The notes under the pieces were generated by a model that worked only from the letters and a program-made list of their open reading frames with translations, was not told the origin of the DNA and did no database searches. A stretch of DNA of 64,000 nt, from the NCBI GenBank assembly GCA_001411745.2, contig LIQB01000011.1, positions 45,247 through 109,246 on the forward strand. The letters are read 5' to 3'. Each line of letters opens with the position of its first letter. The stretch's first letter is position 1. Origin of the DNA: Psychrobacter glacincola (GTDB lineage Bacteria > Pseudomonadota > Gammaproteobacteria > Pseudomonadales > Moraxellaceae). This document shows, piece by piece, positions 1 to 7,547 of this stretch. The translations under genes and the position numbers were made by a program.

Positions 1-786
1 GCGGATAAACTATTTGCCACGCTAGATCCTACTTTACGCCGTTTAGACTGGCAGGGTGTTGGTCGTGTTGTTTTAGTCGATACGGTAGGTTTTGTCCGTC
101 ATCTCCCGCATGAGTTGGTCGAATCCTTTCATGCGACATTAGAAGAAACCTTGGAAGCAGATTTATTGCTACACGTTATCGATTCTTCTAGTGAAGATAT
201 GCATGAGCAAATTCAAGCGGTTAAAGACGTATTAGCAGAGATTGATAATGATGTACCAGTGCTCAATGTCTACAACAAGATTGATTTGACAGATGAGCCT
301 GCGCATATTGGTTATGCTAGCGAAGGACAACCCAATCGCGTCTATGTTTCTTCTAGAGAAAATCTAGGTATGGAAGCGTTGTCGTTAGCCGTCCAACAAT
401 TACTGACTGGTACACTTACCACCTTTGAGTTGACCTTACCTTATCATGCAGGTCAGTTAAAAAACGCCTTATATGAGCTGGGTGTTATTCAGGAAGAGAG
501 CTACGATGACAGCGGGCATGAGTGTTTAACGATTCGCTTGCCAAGCGATACGCTAAGGCAACTACTGGGTCAGGCCAATTTAGAGCCTTTAGATGTACTG
601 CCATTAGCACAAGCCACATTATTGATGCCAGTACTTGAAGACTTCGAAAAGCCTGACGAGGTTGAAGAGCCGACGATGACCGAGGCAGAAGAAAAAGCGT
701 TTGATGATTTTGATGCGCTCAATTCTGAAGCCGCCAAATCAGAGGAATTAGCAGTAGAAGTGGAAATTCCTGACTCAAAGATATAA
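1..786 (+). CDS. hflX: GTPase HflX, C-terminal part (5' truncated by window edge)
   Basis: The reading frame is open from base 1, so the start codon lies outside the window; 261 residues remain. The visible part starts inside the GTPase domain at LFATLDPTLRR, followed by the G3 motif DTVGF and the G4 motif NKID, which are typical of HflX. This ribosome-associated GTPase splits or rescues stalled 70S ribosomes. The last ~60 residues are acidic and low in complexity (runs of E, D and A). A strong intrinsic terminator follows about 35 bp after the stop. The N-terminal HflX domain cannot be assessed. Confidence 0.93.
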   Translation, partial: ADKLFATLDPTLRRLDWQGVGRVVLVDTVGFVRHLPHELVESFHATLEETLEADLLLHVIDSSSEDMHEQIQAVKDVLAEIDNDVPVLNVYNKIDLTDEPAHIGYASEGQPNRVYVSSRENLGMEALSLAVQQLLTGTLTTFELTLPYHAGQLKNALYELGVIQEESYDDSGHECLTIRLPSDTLRQLLGQANLEPLDVLPLAQATLLMPVLEDFEKPDEVEEPTMTEAEEKAFDDFDALNSEAAKSEELAVEVEIPDSKI

Positions 787-820
787 ATGACTGAATCTGT
801 AAAATAGCTTTATAAAAGAC

Positions 821-855
821 AAAAGGATGATGTCCATTGATATCATCCTTTTTTT
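821..855 (+). terminator. Rho-independent terminator after hflX
   Basis: A perfect 11-bp stem, aaaaggatgat (821-831) with atcatcctttt (842-852), has a 10-nt loop and runs directly into a T tract. It sits 35 bp after the hflX stop. Confidence 0.9.
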
Positions 856-1172
856 TGGCATATAGCATTAAATTTTATAGGTTACCCGATCACGAAAACG
901 CGCTACCATAGCCTATGTGTTTTAAAGTGAACACAAGGTAGCCTAGCGCAAATGATACAACCATTATAGTAAGCGAGCTTAACGCTGTTGCTATTTATAA
1001 TCGCACTGACGATATGCTATAAGCTTTATTAGTTTGCCTACTCTCTATATAATCATCGGCTATAGGTTCAACCAATATTCATATCATTGATAGATAGAAC
1101 ACACTTATTAGAGTGCGGTTACCTATTTTGTGGCTCCTATCCTATCTATTTCTAAATCGGCCAGTATTTCTT
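856..1172. other. Intergenic region upstream of the cidA/lrgA-like gene
   Basis: About 320 bp without a credible gene. An interrupted inverted repeat lies at 902-942 (gctacc/ggtagc outside, tgtgtt/aacaca inside). The promoter of the LrgA/LrgB pair should be here, but I do not see a clear -35/-10 pair. Confidence 0.4.
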
Positions 1173-1607
1173 ATGAAATCTACTCATTCCGCCCATTTGC
1201 CGCTATGGCTTGCATTAATCCTGACACTCACGATGGTCATCGTGGTTCGTGAATCAGCCGTTATCATCTGTCAATTAGCAGGAATAGAAAAGGCTGCCAA
1301 CATCGTTGGACTGGTCGCCATGTTCTTTATTTTGATGGCATGGCGATTACTTAAAGGGTTGCCCAGTTGGCTCACCCAAGCCAGTAACACTTTATTGGTG
1401 GATAGCGGTTTTGCTTTTTTGCCCGTGTCTGCAGGTGCAGGCTTACTGCTATTTGCTTTAGGTGATGAGCTTTGGGGCGTTATGCTGACGATGATGATTA
1501 GCACACTCATACCGCTTTGGGGACTTGCCATACTTGCCAACCGTTCGCTCAATCACGATGTTCGCATCGATAGCACCACCGTTGAAGAGCACAAAGGACA
1601 GCTATGA
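1173..1607 (+). CDS. CidA/LrgA family holin-like membrane protein
   Basis: A hydrophobic protein of 144 residues from ATG 1173. A GTG at 1113 in the same frame would add 20 residues. It has about four membrane segments, and the central part (NIVGLVAMFFILMAW, then the LPVSAGAG stretch) follows the CidA/LrgA pattern. The family works with LrgB/CidB partners and is tied to murein hydrolase control, programmed lysis or small-metabolite export. The gene for the LrgB partner follows, 22 bp after this stop. I prefer ATG 1173 because it already precedes the first membrane helix, although no strong ribosome binding site is visible for either start. Confidence 0.75.
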   Translation: MKSTHSAHLPLWLALILTLTMVIVVRESAVIICQLAGIEKAANIVGLVAMFFILMAWRLLKGLPSWLTQASNTLLVDSGFAFLPVSAGAGLLLFALGDELWGVMLTMMISTLIPLWGLAILANRSLNHDVRIDSTTVEEHKGQL

Positions 1608-1629
1608 GCTGCATGAACAAGGAAATGCA

Positions 1630-2319
1630 ATGACTTTTGATAACGTGTTTGTGGCAACCTTTGCAGCGATATTATTAACGCTAATCGCTCATGTGACTGC
1701 TCGTGTACTGGCACGTAAGCTCTCATGGCTGCCGATGGTGATTACGGCGTTGGCGCTTGTTCTCTTATTTTTGTTTATCCTACAATGGGATTACAACGAT
1801 TATTACGATGTTGCAAAACCTGTATTTGATCACCTATTGGGATATGTCACCGTATTATTGGCAGTACCATTAGCAGCAATGAACTTTAAAGGTCTGCCAG
1901 TCAAAAAGCTTACTCTCATAGTCATCCTTGCAAGTGTGGTTGGTGCATTGCTACCGATGTCATTGGCTTATTTATTTTCATTAAGTCACGACACTATACT
2001 CGCTTTCGCAACGCGTTCAGTGACCACACCAATCGGTCTGAGTGTCGCAGATTTAATTAAAGCACCACTAGCCATGGCGAACTTAATTATTATTGTTTCA
2101 GGGCTTATCGGTGGTACTTTGGCGCGCTTCTTATTTCGCGGTATCGATGATGACCGCGCCAAGGGCTTAGCACTTGGATTGGCAGCGCATGCTTTTGGTA
2201 CCGTCGAAGCATGGCAAATTAGCCACACTGCTGGGCGTTATGCGGCATTTGGATTGGCAGTAAATGGGCTGGTCACCGCCGTTTGGGTGCCTATTTTTAT
2301 CAGTGCACTTTCTATATAA
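1630..2319 (+). CDS. LrgB/CidB family membrane protein
   Basis: A 229-residue inner-membrane protein with 6-7 hydrophobic segments. The hallmark stretch is SVTTPIGLSVADLIKAPLAM, followed by GLALGLAAHAFGTVEAWQ, where LrgB proteins have a conserved GxxxHxxGT motif. It is expected to form a two-component membrane system with the LrgA-like protein encoded just upstream. ATG 1630 is chosen because aagga lies shortly before it and because the in-frame extension back to 1525 would overlap the upstream gene with non-family residues. Regulation cannot be read from the sequence, since no LytR/LytS or LysR gene is adjacent. Confidence 0.82.
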   Translation: MTFDNVFVATFAAILLTLIAHVTARVLARKLSWLPMVITALALVLLFLFILQWDYNDYYDVAKPVFDHLLGYVTVLLAVPLAAMNFKGLPVKKLTLIVILASVVGALLPMSLAYLFSLSHDTILAFATRSVTTPIGLSVADLIKAPLAMANLIIIVSGLIGGTLARFLFRGIDDDRAKGLALGLAAHAFGTVEAWQISHTAGRYAAFGLAVNGLVTAVWVPIFISALSI

Positions 2320-2708
2320 CCCTGTTCAAAGAAGCTTTCCAGTGCTCCAAATAGCTTTTATTTCTCATAATTCAGTTATTACCACAGCCAGAATACTCAC
2401 GTGGCATACACGCCTAAAAACAGTAAAGCCGATACTCAATCAGCATACTTAGAAACGTTAGTGTGTTGATTTTTTTACAAATTAAAAATGACTTTTATAC
2501 TTTGTGCTGATAATCGTATGCGTCGAAAAGTTATTATATGTTATAGTAAGCAACTATTATTTTTTGTATCCAATGCGAGTGGTTTCTAGTTAGACGTGGT
2601 TTTTGCTAGGGTGCTATATCGTTTACAGCGATAAAATCCTACCAGCACGATAACCGCTTAAATGCGCAGAACGACGCGCCTATAGGCAAAGCAATTTGCT
2701 ATTACTCG
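2320..2708. other. Intergenic region, no feature recognised
   Basis: 389 bp between the lrgB-like gene and the transglycosylase gene. AT-rich, without a convincing ORF, terminator hairpin or repeat; it presumably holds the promoter of the downstream gene. Confidence 0.35.
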
Positions 2709-3551
2709 ATGAAAAGTGATAACCCTATGATAAATGTTACAACCTTAGTGACTCGCTGCTTGTCTCCTGTTTTATTGACCGCTGTCGCCCTATCCAGCCT
2801 ATCTCTATCTGTTGCTGCTCAAGCAGGTAATATGTATATTTACAAAGACAAAGGCGGACAAGTCTTACTCACTAACGTCAATCCAAGTGGTAATTTTGAC
2901 AAATTCACCAAAAAGGTAAAAGTCACCTACTACAAAGATTCTAAAATGTATGACGGTAGTAGTGACAATAGCAGCAGTAATTACGGTAGTAGCTCTGCCA
3001 GCAGTAGCGGAAGCCGCAACTCATACGACAGTTATATTCGCGCCTCAGCTCAGCGTCATGGCGTAGATCCTGGGCTTATAAAAGCAATGATGCATAGCGA
3101 ATCCGCCTTTAACCCAAATGCACGCTCACCTGTCGGTGCGCAAGGTCTCATGCAGCTAATGCCAGCGACTGCGCGACGCTTCAAAGTTAGCAATCCTTGG
3201 AATCCTGCAGATAATATCGAAGGCTCTGCTAAATATATTGCATGGCTGATGAAGCGTTTTAATAACAACGTAGAATTTGCGGTTGCGGGCTATAATGCGG
3301 GTGAAGGTAACGTTGATAAATATAACGGCATCCCGCCTTTTAAGGAAACCCGTAACTATGTCAAAAATGTCATGAGCCGTTACCATAGCTTGTATAAAAA
3401 CGATTCAGGGCTATCAGGCAGTACCATGAACGCTAGTAATCAAATCGCCAATCCTAGTCTCAGTAGCGGCTTACAAAACGTCAGCTATGGTACCAGCAGT
3501 AATAGCAATAGTGCCAGCTATGCCAACTCAGCATATGATGCGCTACGCTAA
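2709..3551 (+). CDS. Secreted lytic transglycosylase (SLT domain) with DUF4124-like N-terminus
   Basis: A 280-residue exported protein. Residues ~10-39 form a signal peptide ending near AAQAG. Residues 40-80 (MYIYKDKGGQVLLTN...) resemble the DUF4124 cell-wall-associated domain. A serine/glycine-rich linker follows, and an SLT (goose-lysozyme-like) domain starts near residue 108. In it HSESAFNPNARSPVGAQGLM contains the probable catalytic Glu131, followed by QLMPATA and AGYNAGEGNV, the classical family motifs. It would cleave peptidoglycan glycan strands in the periplasm to anhydro-muropeptides. The C-terminal ~50 residues are again Ser/Asn-rich. ATG 2727 (MINVTT) is an alternative start that gives a more ordinary signal peptide. 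Confidence 0.88.
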   Translation: MKSDNPMINVTTLVTRCLSPVLLTAVALSSLSLSVAAQAGNMYIYKDKGGQVLLTNVNPSGNFDKFTKKVKVTYYKDSKMYDGSSDNSSSNYGSSSASSSGSRNSYDSYIRASAQRHGVDPGLIKAMMHSESAFNPNARSPVGAQGLMQLMPATARRFKVSNPWNPADNIEGSAKYIAWLMKRFNNNVEFAVAGYNAGEGNVDKYNGIPPFKETRNYVKNVMSRYHSLYKNDSGLSGSTMNASNQIANPSLSSGLQNVSYGTSSNSNSASYANSAYDALR

Positions 3552-3585
3552 AATGAAGACTACATGAACCGTTGAATCCAAACGT

Positions 3586-3620
3586 AAAAAAGCCCGTTAA
3601 TTATATTAACGGGCTTTTTT
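3586..3620. terminator. Bidirectional intrinsic terminator between the transglycosylase gene and tsf
   Basis: A perfect 15-bp inverted repeat, aaaaaagcccgttaa (3586-3600) with ttaacgggctttttt (3606-3620), with a 5-nt loop. The A and T flanks make it work in both directions. It can end the transglycosylase transcript (+) and the tsf transcript (-). Confidence 0.92.
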
Positions 3621-3762
3621 GTGCTAAGAGGCTTTATCTATTAATTCATAATCTATCTTGTCATATTTTTTGAGTTCGATACAAGATTAATAATAAAGCT
3701 GATCGGTGAGTACCAGACCAAAAAGCTTAGCACTCACCTTTCTTCTTAGCAAAATTTAAAAA

Positions 3763-4647
3763 TTACTTGTTAGCCAGTGCTTGTGTTGCAGCAACTTCAG
3801 CAGCAAAGTCTTCTTGCTTTTTCTCGATGCCTTCACCAACTTCTAGACGTTTGAAAGCAAGTACTTTTACGCCTTCAGCTTTTAATACATCACCAACTTT
3901 CTTCTCGTTGTCCATAACGTATGGCTGACGCAATAAAGTCACTTCTTCTAGGTACTTACGTAGGCCACCTTCGATCATTTTTTCAACGATGTTATCAGGC
4001 TTGCCAGACTCACGAGCTTTTGCTTCGATGATGTCTTTTTCGCGTGCTAATAAATCAGCATCGACACTTTCGTCATCAACCGCAACTGGGTTAAACGCAG
4101 CGATATGCATGGCAAGGTTTTTGCCAGTATCTGCGTTGCCGCCTTCAAAAGATACCACAACACCGATACGTAAACCATGACGGTATGAAGCAAGGTTGCT
4201 ACCTTCCAATACTTCAACGCGGCGTACTTGGATGTTTTCGCCGATTTTTTGTACCAAAGATACACGAGCTTCTTCAACAGTCTGACCATTGCCATATGGC
4301 AAGTCAGCGATAGCAGCTACGTCAGTCACATTGTTTTCTAATGCAATGTTCGCTACTGCTTCTGCAAATGCCGTAAAGTTTTCGTCTTTTGCAACGAAGT
4401 CAGTTTGGCAGTTCACTTCTAACAAGAATGCTTTGTTGTCGCCTTGAGCGATGATGATAGCGCCATCAGCTGCAATGTTACCCGCTTTTTTAGCTGCTTT
4501 GGCTTGACCAGATTTACGTAGGTTATCAATGGCAGTTTCTACATCGCCGTTTGATTCTTCTAACGCTTTTTTACATTCCATCATGCCAAGACCAGTACGG
4601 TCACGCAATTCTTTTACCATTTTGGCAGATACTTTTACTTCTGACAT
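3763..4647 (-). CDS. tsf: Translation elongation factor Ts
   Basis: 294 residues, the usual length. An N-terminal UBA-like domain ([20 protein letters not shown]) is followed by the core motif [10 protein letters not shown] (T82-A86), which contacts EF-Tu, and by two-fold core and coiled-coil segments. EF-Ts is the GDP/GTP exchange factor for EF-Tu. It lies downstream of rpsB on the same strand, the near-universal order, with an unusually long (~345 bp) gap that contains two hairpins. A good Shine-Dalgarno (ggtaact region) precedes ATG 4647. Confidence 0.98.
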   Translation of the reverse strand: MSEVKVSAKMVKELRDRTGLGMMECKKALEESNGDVETAIDNLRKSGQAKAAKKAGNIAADGAIIIAQGDNKAFLLEVNCQTDFVAKDENFTAFAEAVANIALENNVTDVAAIADLPYGNGQTVEEARVSLVQKIGENIQVRRVEVLEGSNLASYRHGLRIGVVVSFEGGNADTGKNLAMHIAAFNPVAVDDESVDADLLAREKDIIEAKARESGKPDNIVEKMIEGGLRKYLEEVTLLRQPYVMDNEKKVGDVLKAEGVKVLAFKRLEVGEGIEKKQEDFAAEVAATQALANK

Positions 4648-4993
4648 AAGAGTTACCTTTTATTATGTATGGGAGTGCTTAATTTCTATGAGATATATCT
4701 TTGCTATCTATTGGTACTATATCGCTCTTATAGTAATGGAAGCACTCATGGTTGATCGTGATAACAGACATCATTGTAATGACAGATATTGTGCATCACG
4801 AGGGCAACTATAAGCGATAATACTCGCTTATTGACGAGTGTTCCATCAACAATAAGGCATGACGAGTAAAACTACATCATGCCTATTGTGAGCTTATACG
4901 TGTGAGCTTATACGCTGTTAATAACGTTATATGGATGCAGATAGTGTGACTATCAAGCTATCCTTACAAAGTTAAACCTTTTGGGTCAGCCAA
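4648..4993 (-). promoter_or_regulatory. rpsB-tsf intergenic region with hairpins and a 14-bp tandem repeat
   Basis: A 346-bp gap inside the rpsB-tsf unit. It holds a stem at 4850-4862 / 4877-4888 (caataaggcatga with tcatgcctattg, one bulge), a perfect 7-bp stem at 4811-4817 / 4824-4830 (taagcga/tcgctta), and a direct tandem repeat tgtgagcttatacg at 4887-4900 and 4901-4914. None is followed by a T tract in the minus direction, so these look like leader structures or processing sites rather than a terminator. No gene is visible. Confidence 0.5.
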
Positions 4994-5791
4994 TTATTCT
5001 GCTGGAGTCGCCGCTTCTTCTGCTTTGGCTTCAACTGGTGCTTCTTCAGTAGCAGGTGCTTCTTGCTCAGCTTTGCCGCCCGCTTGAGTCTGTGCGTATT
5101 CTTTACCAGCGATAATCGCATCAGCCATAGAAGTCACATACAATGTCACAGCACGGATAGCATCATCGTTTGCTGGGATGATGTAATCAACGTTATCTGG
5201 GCTAGAGTTAGTATCAACGATACCGATAACTGGGATACCTAGATTTTTAGCTTCTTTGATAGCAATCGCTTCATGATCTACGTCTACAACGAAGATTGCG
5301 TCAGGTAGGCCGCCCATATCTTTAATACCGCCTAGTGAACGCTCAAGTTTTTCCATATCGCGAGTACGCTCTAACGCTTCACGCTTAGTAAGCTTGGCGA
5401 AAGTACCGTCTTCTGCTTGCTTTTCTAGCTCTTTTAGACGGTTGATTGACTGGCGAAGTGTTTTCCAGTTAGTCAACATACCACCTAACCAGCGATGGTC
5501 AACGTATGGCATGCCAGCGCGTGCTGCTTGCTCAGCGATGATACCGCTTGCTGCGCGTTTAGTACCTACGAACAATACTTTGTTTTTCTTTGCAGCTAAG
5601 CCGTTAACGTAAGTCAATGCTTCGTTAAACGCTTTTACTGTGTGCTCAAGGTTAATGATGTGAATCTTGTTACGGGCACCAAAGATGTATGGTCCCATTT
5701 TTGGATTCCAAAAACGTGTTTGGTGACCAAAGTGAGCGCCGGCTTGTAGTAAGTCGCGCATTTCGATTTTGGTTGGATTCTTTGTAGACAT
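4994..5791 (-). CDS. rpsB: 30S ribosomal protein S2
   Basis: 265 residues. The family signature [20 protein letters not shown] is near the N-terminus, and [15 protein letters not shown] and the [19 protein letters not shown] motif follow. S2 binds the 16S rRNA/S1 region of the small subunit. The C-terminal ~35 residues are a Glu/Ala-rich tail beyond the E. coli length. In gammaproteobacteria rpsB-tsf is autoregulated by S2 at the rpsB leader; the ~300 bp upstream here could hold that element, but I did not match it. Confidence 0.98.
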   Translation of the reverse strand: MSTKNPTKIEMRDLLQAGAHFGHQTRFWNPKMGPYIFGARNKIHIINLEHTVKAFNEALTYVNGLAAKKNKVLFVGTKRAASGIIAEQAARAGMPYVDHRWLGGMLTNWKTLRQSINRLKELEKQAEDGTFAKLTKREALERTRDMEKLERSLGGIKDMGGLPDAIFVVDVDHEAIAIKEAKNLGIPVIGIVDTNSSPDNVDYIIPANDDAIRAVTLYVTSMADAIIAGKEYAQTQAGGKAEQEAPATEEAPVEAKAEEAATPAE

Positions 5792-6096
5792 GTGAAATTC
5801 CTATTGGTTGGGTTATGCCTCCACATCACAAAAACTGCCTATCTAGCGACACGCATCTGCTAACGGTTAATGCTCATTGTGGCAGCACTAACTTTTTTGC
5901 AAATTAATCAAGTCGCCAAACACCCAGCAATTTTTTGCCATGATGTGTGTGTCATTGGTTGATGGGTTGGTTTAAAAAATTTAGCTATCGTTTGAACGTA
6001 AAAATACGATGTGATAAAAATAGCTGGGCTGTATTTTATCACATAATGCTTAGCGACTGCTAGCGCTATTATGCTGTTTAAGTAGATGATAACGCA
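5792..6096 (-). promoter_or_regulatory. rpsB upstream region with a 13-bp inverted repeat
   Basis: No gene. An inverted repeat at 6009-6022 / 6032-6044 (atgtgataaaaata with tattttatcacat, one extra A) has a 9-nt loop. A second, imperfect palindrome lies around 6044-6075. The rpsB promoter and leader must lie here. A purine-rich ribosome binding site (gtggagg / taggaattt on the minus strand) precedes the rpsB ATG. Confidence 0.5.
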
Positions 6097-6122
6097 TAAA
6101 AAAACGACGCATTAACGTCGTT
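6097..6122 (-). terminator. Intrinsic terminator of the cheX/cheY/kinase operon
   Basis: Read on the minus strand: a 7-bp stem aacgacg/cgtcgtt (6116-6122 with 6103-6109), a 6-nt loop, then seven or more T (6097-6104). It lies 31 bp after the last CheX gene and separates this operon from rpsB. Confidence 0.85.
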
Positions 6123-6152
6123 CTTTATACTGAATAAATGAGCAGCTGTAGA

Positions 6153-6602
6153 TTAAGCGATACAGATACCAATGACCGCTTTATACCCACGCCACGTAAA
6201 TGGCGTGACGTAACTTTGGCGATCTTTTGGCAAATAAGACACGCTTGGTGCGCTCTCAACAATATGCGGCGGCGAGATAATAAACTCTGAGCCAAACTCA
6301 GTACGAGCATTACCAGAGATAGTGTTGGCCATCTCACCGAGCAGATCTTTCATCATCGTGATCGATGAGTCAGGCTCGCCCATCACTTTTATGACCTCTC
6401 GCAACATCACGCTTGGCGCACTCACATACACACAGCCTTCAATAGGCCCTGATATCTCGATAACGCCGCTATAATCATAACCAACAGCACTCTTGTTATG
6501 ATTTAAATAAGGGGTATCAATGGACACTTCCGAGCCATCAATTTGTGCAAAAAATGCATTGATTGAGCTCAGAAACACACCCAATTTTTCTACTTTAACC
6601 AT
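6153..6602 (-). CDS. CheX-family CheY-P phosphatase-like protein (paralogue 2)
   Basis: 149 residues, one CheX/CheC-type domain. The catalytic pattern ExxN is visible as GEMANTISGNA, with the following ARTEFGSEF typical of the family. CheX proteins dephosphorylate CheY-like receivers. This is the last gene of a five-gene minus-strand operon (binding lipoprotein, CheA-like kinase, CheY, CheX, CheX). It is clearly paralogous to the gene 41 bp upstream (same length, same motifs, e.g. GNAR.EFGSEF), so it arose by duplication and divergence. The substrate receiver is probably the CheY encoded two genes upstream; that is inference. Confidence 0.82.
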   Translation of the reverse strand: MVKVEKLGVFLSSINAFFAQIDGSEVSIDTPYLNHNKSAVGYDYSGVIEISGPIEGCVYVSAPSVMLREVIKVMGEPDSSITMMKDLLGEMANTISGNARTEFGSEFIISPPHIVESAPSVSYLPKDRQSYVTPFTWRGYKAVIGICIA

Positions 6603-6643
6603 AATATATTAATATCCATCTTTATGACGCGGTGGCAGCAACG

Positions 6644-7093
6644 TTAATCCTGCAAACAGACCACAATCTCGCCTATCTGCGAGTTCCAAGTGATGGGAAT
6701 GATAAAAGAACGCTCATCATTCGGCAACACAATACTTTGTGGAGAGCCTTTAAATACAAACGGCACAGAAATATGAAACTCTGAGCCAAACTCTTTACGC
6801 GCGTTACCAGCGATTGTATTGGCCACTTCACCAGCCAAATCGATATAATTCTCATCGCTTTTATCCGTTTCACCCATGCTATCCAGTATAGCGGACAATA
6901 ACTGACGAGTTGCCGAAAAATACACCACGCCTTTTTGTCCACCCGATATACCGATCACACCCGTATAATCATGGACTTTTGGCTGTTTATTCTCTAACAG
7001 ATATGGGGTGTCAGCGACAAGCTCCTCGCCCCCAAACTGATTAAAATAGTTACTAATAATACTTAAAAAAATCTGTAGCTTTTGTTCTTTCAT
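6644..7093 (-). CDS. CheX-family CheY-P phosphatase-like protein (paralogue 1)
   Basis: 149 residues with a CheX-type fold signature. The ExxN motif is GEVANTIAGNA, followed by ARKEFGSEFHISVP. It begins 29 bp after the cheY-like gene and is followed 41 bp later by a paralogue of identical length. The family removes phosphate from phospho-CheY. No cheC, cheD, MCP or flagellar gene is nearby, so a role outside flagellar chemotaxis is likely (inference). An ATG preceded by a purine-rich stretch supports the start. Confidence 0.84.
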   Translation of the reverse strand: MKEQKLQIFLSIISNYFNQFGGEELVADTPYLLENKQPKVHDYTGVIGISGGQKGVVYFSATRQLLSAILDSMGETDKSDENYIDLAGEVANTIAGNARKEFGSEFHISVPFVFKGSPQSIVLPNDERSFIIPITWNSQIGEIVVCLQD

Positions 7094-7122
7094 AATGACA
7101 TCTACTTAAGTCGTTGAATGGT

Positions 7123-7485
7123 TTAGTCTTGCATTAGCTCATACAAAGACTCTACAAGCTCATCTTCTGAGAAAGGCTTGCACAAAAATCCGCTGGCACC
7201 CAACGACAATGCTTCAATGCCAGTGGCTTTATCAGACAGTGCTGACACCACTAAAATGCGTACTTCAGGGTCAATCGCAATGATTTTCTCAATGCATTCA
7301 AGCCCGTCCATTTGTGGCATGGTCAAGTCCATAGTGATTACATCAGGACGATGGACATTGAACTTTTCAATGGCTTGGACGCCACTGGTTGCCGTCGCAA
7401 CCAGCATAAACTGCCCTGAATCATACGCGCGTTGAATACGATTTCTAATAATATTTGAATCATCAACAATCATTAACTTATGCAT
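7123..7485 (-). CDS. CheY-like single-domain response regulator
   Basis: 120 residues, one receiver domain without an output domain. The acidic pair D8-D9, the phosphoacceptor D53 in MDLTMPQMDG, the switch Ser81 (VVSALSD) and K103 in LCKPFSEDEL are all present, so it should be phosphorylatable. It lies between a CheA-like kinase gene upstream and two CheX phosphatase-like genes downstream, which suggests a complete kinase-receiver-phosphatase relay. The output target is not visible. A single receiver with this context could act by protein-protein contact, for example on a motor, pili or another enzyme. Confidence 0.9.
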   Translation of the reverse strand: MHKLMIVDDSNIIRNRIQRAYDSGQFMLVATATSGVQAIEKFNVHRPDVITMDLTMPQMDGLECIEKIIAIDPEVRILVVSALSDKATGIEALSLGASGFLCKPFSEDELVESLYELMQD

Positions 7486-7547
7486 AACTGATCTATTACC
7501 TTTAATGAAGTGTTTGTCGTCCTTGACAATATACCTACTGTTGTTAA

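Noticed and set aside
2264..2452. A 62-residue ORF overlapping the end of the lrgB-like gene
   Set aside because: It overlaps the confirmed gene in another frame, and the downstream part shows no coding character.
5394..5612. Plus-strand ORFs inside rpsB, tsf, typA, kpsC and ligA
   Set aside because: They are antisense shadows of genes with strong family motifs and lack ribosome binding sites.
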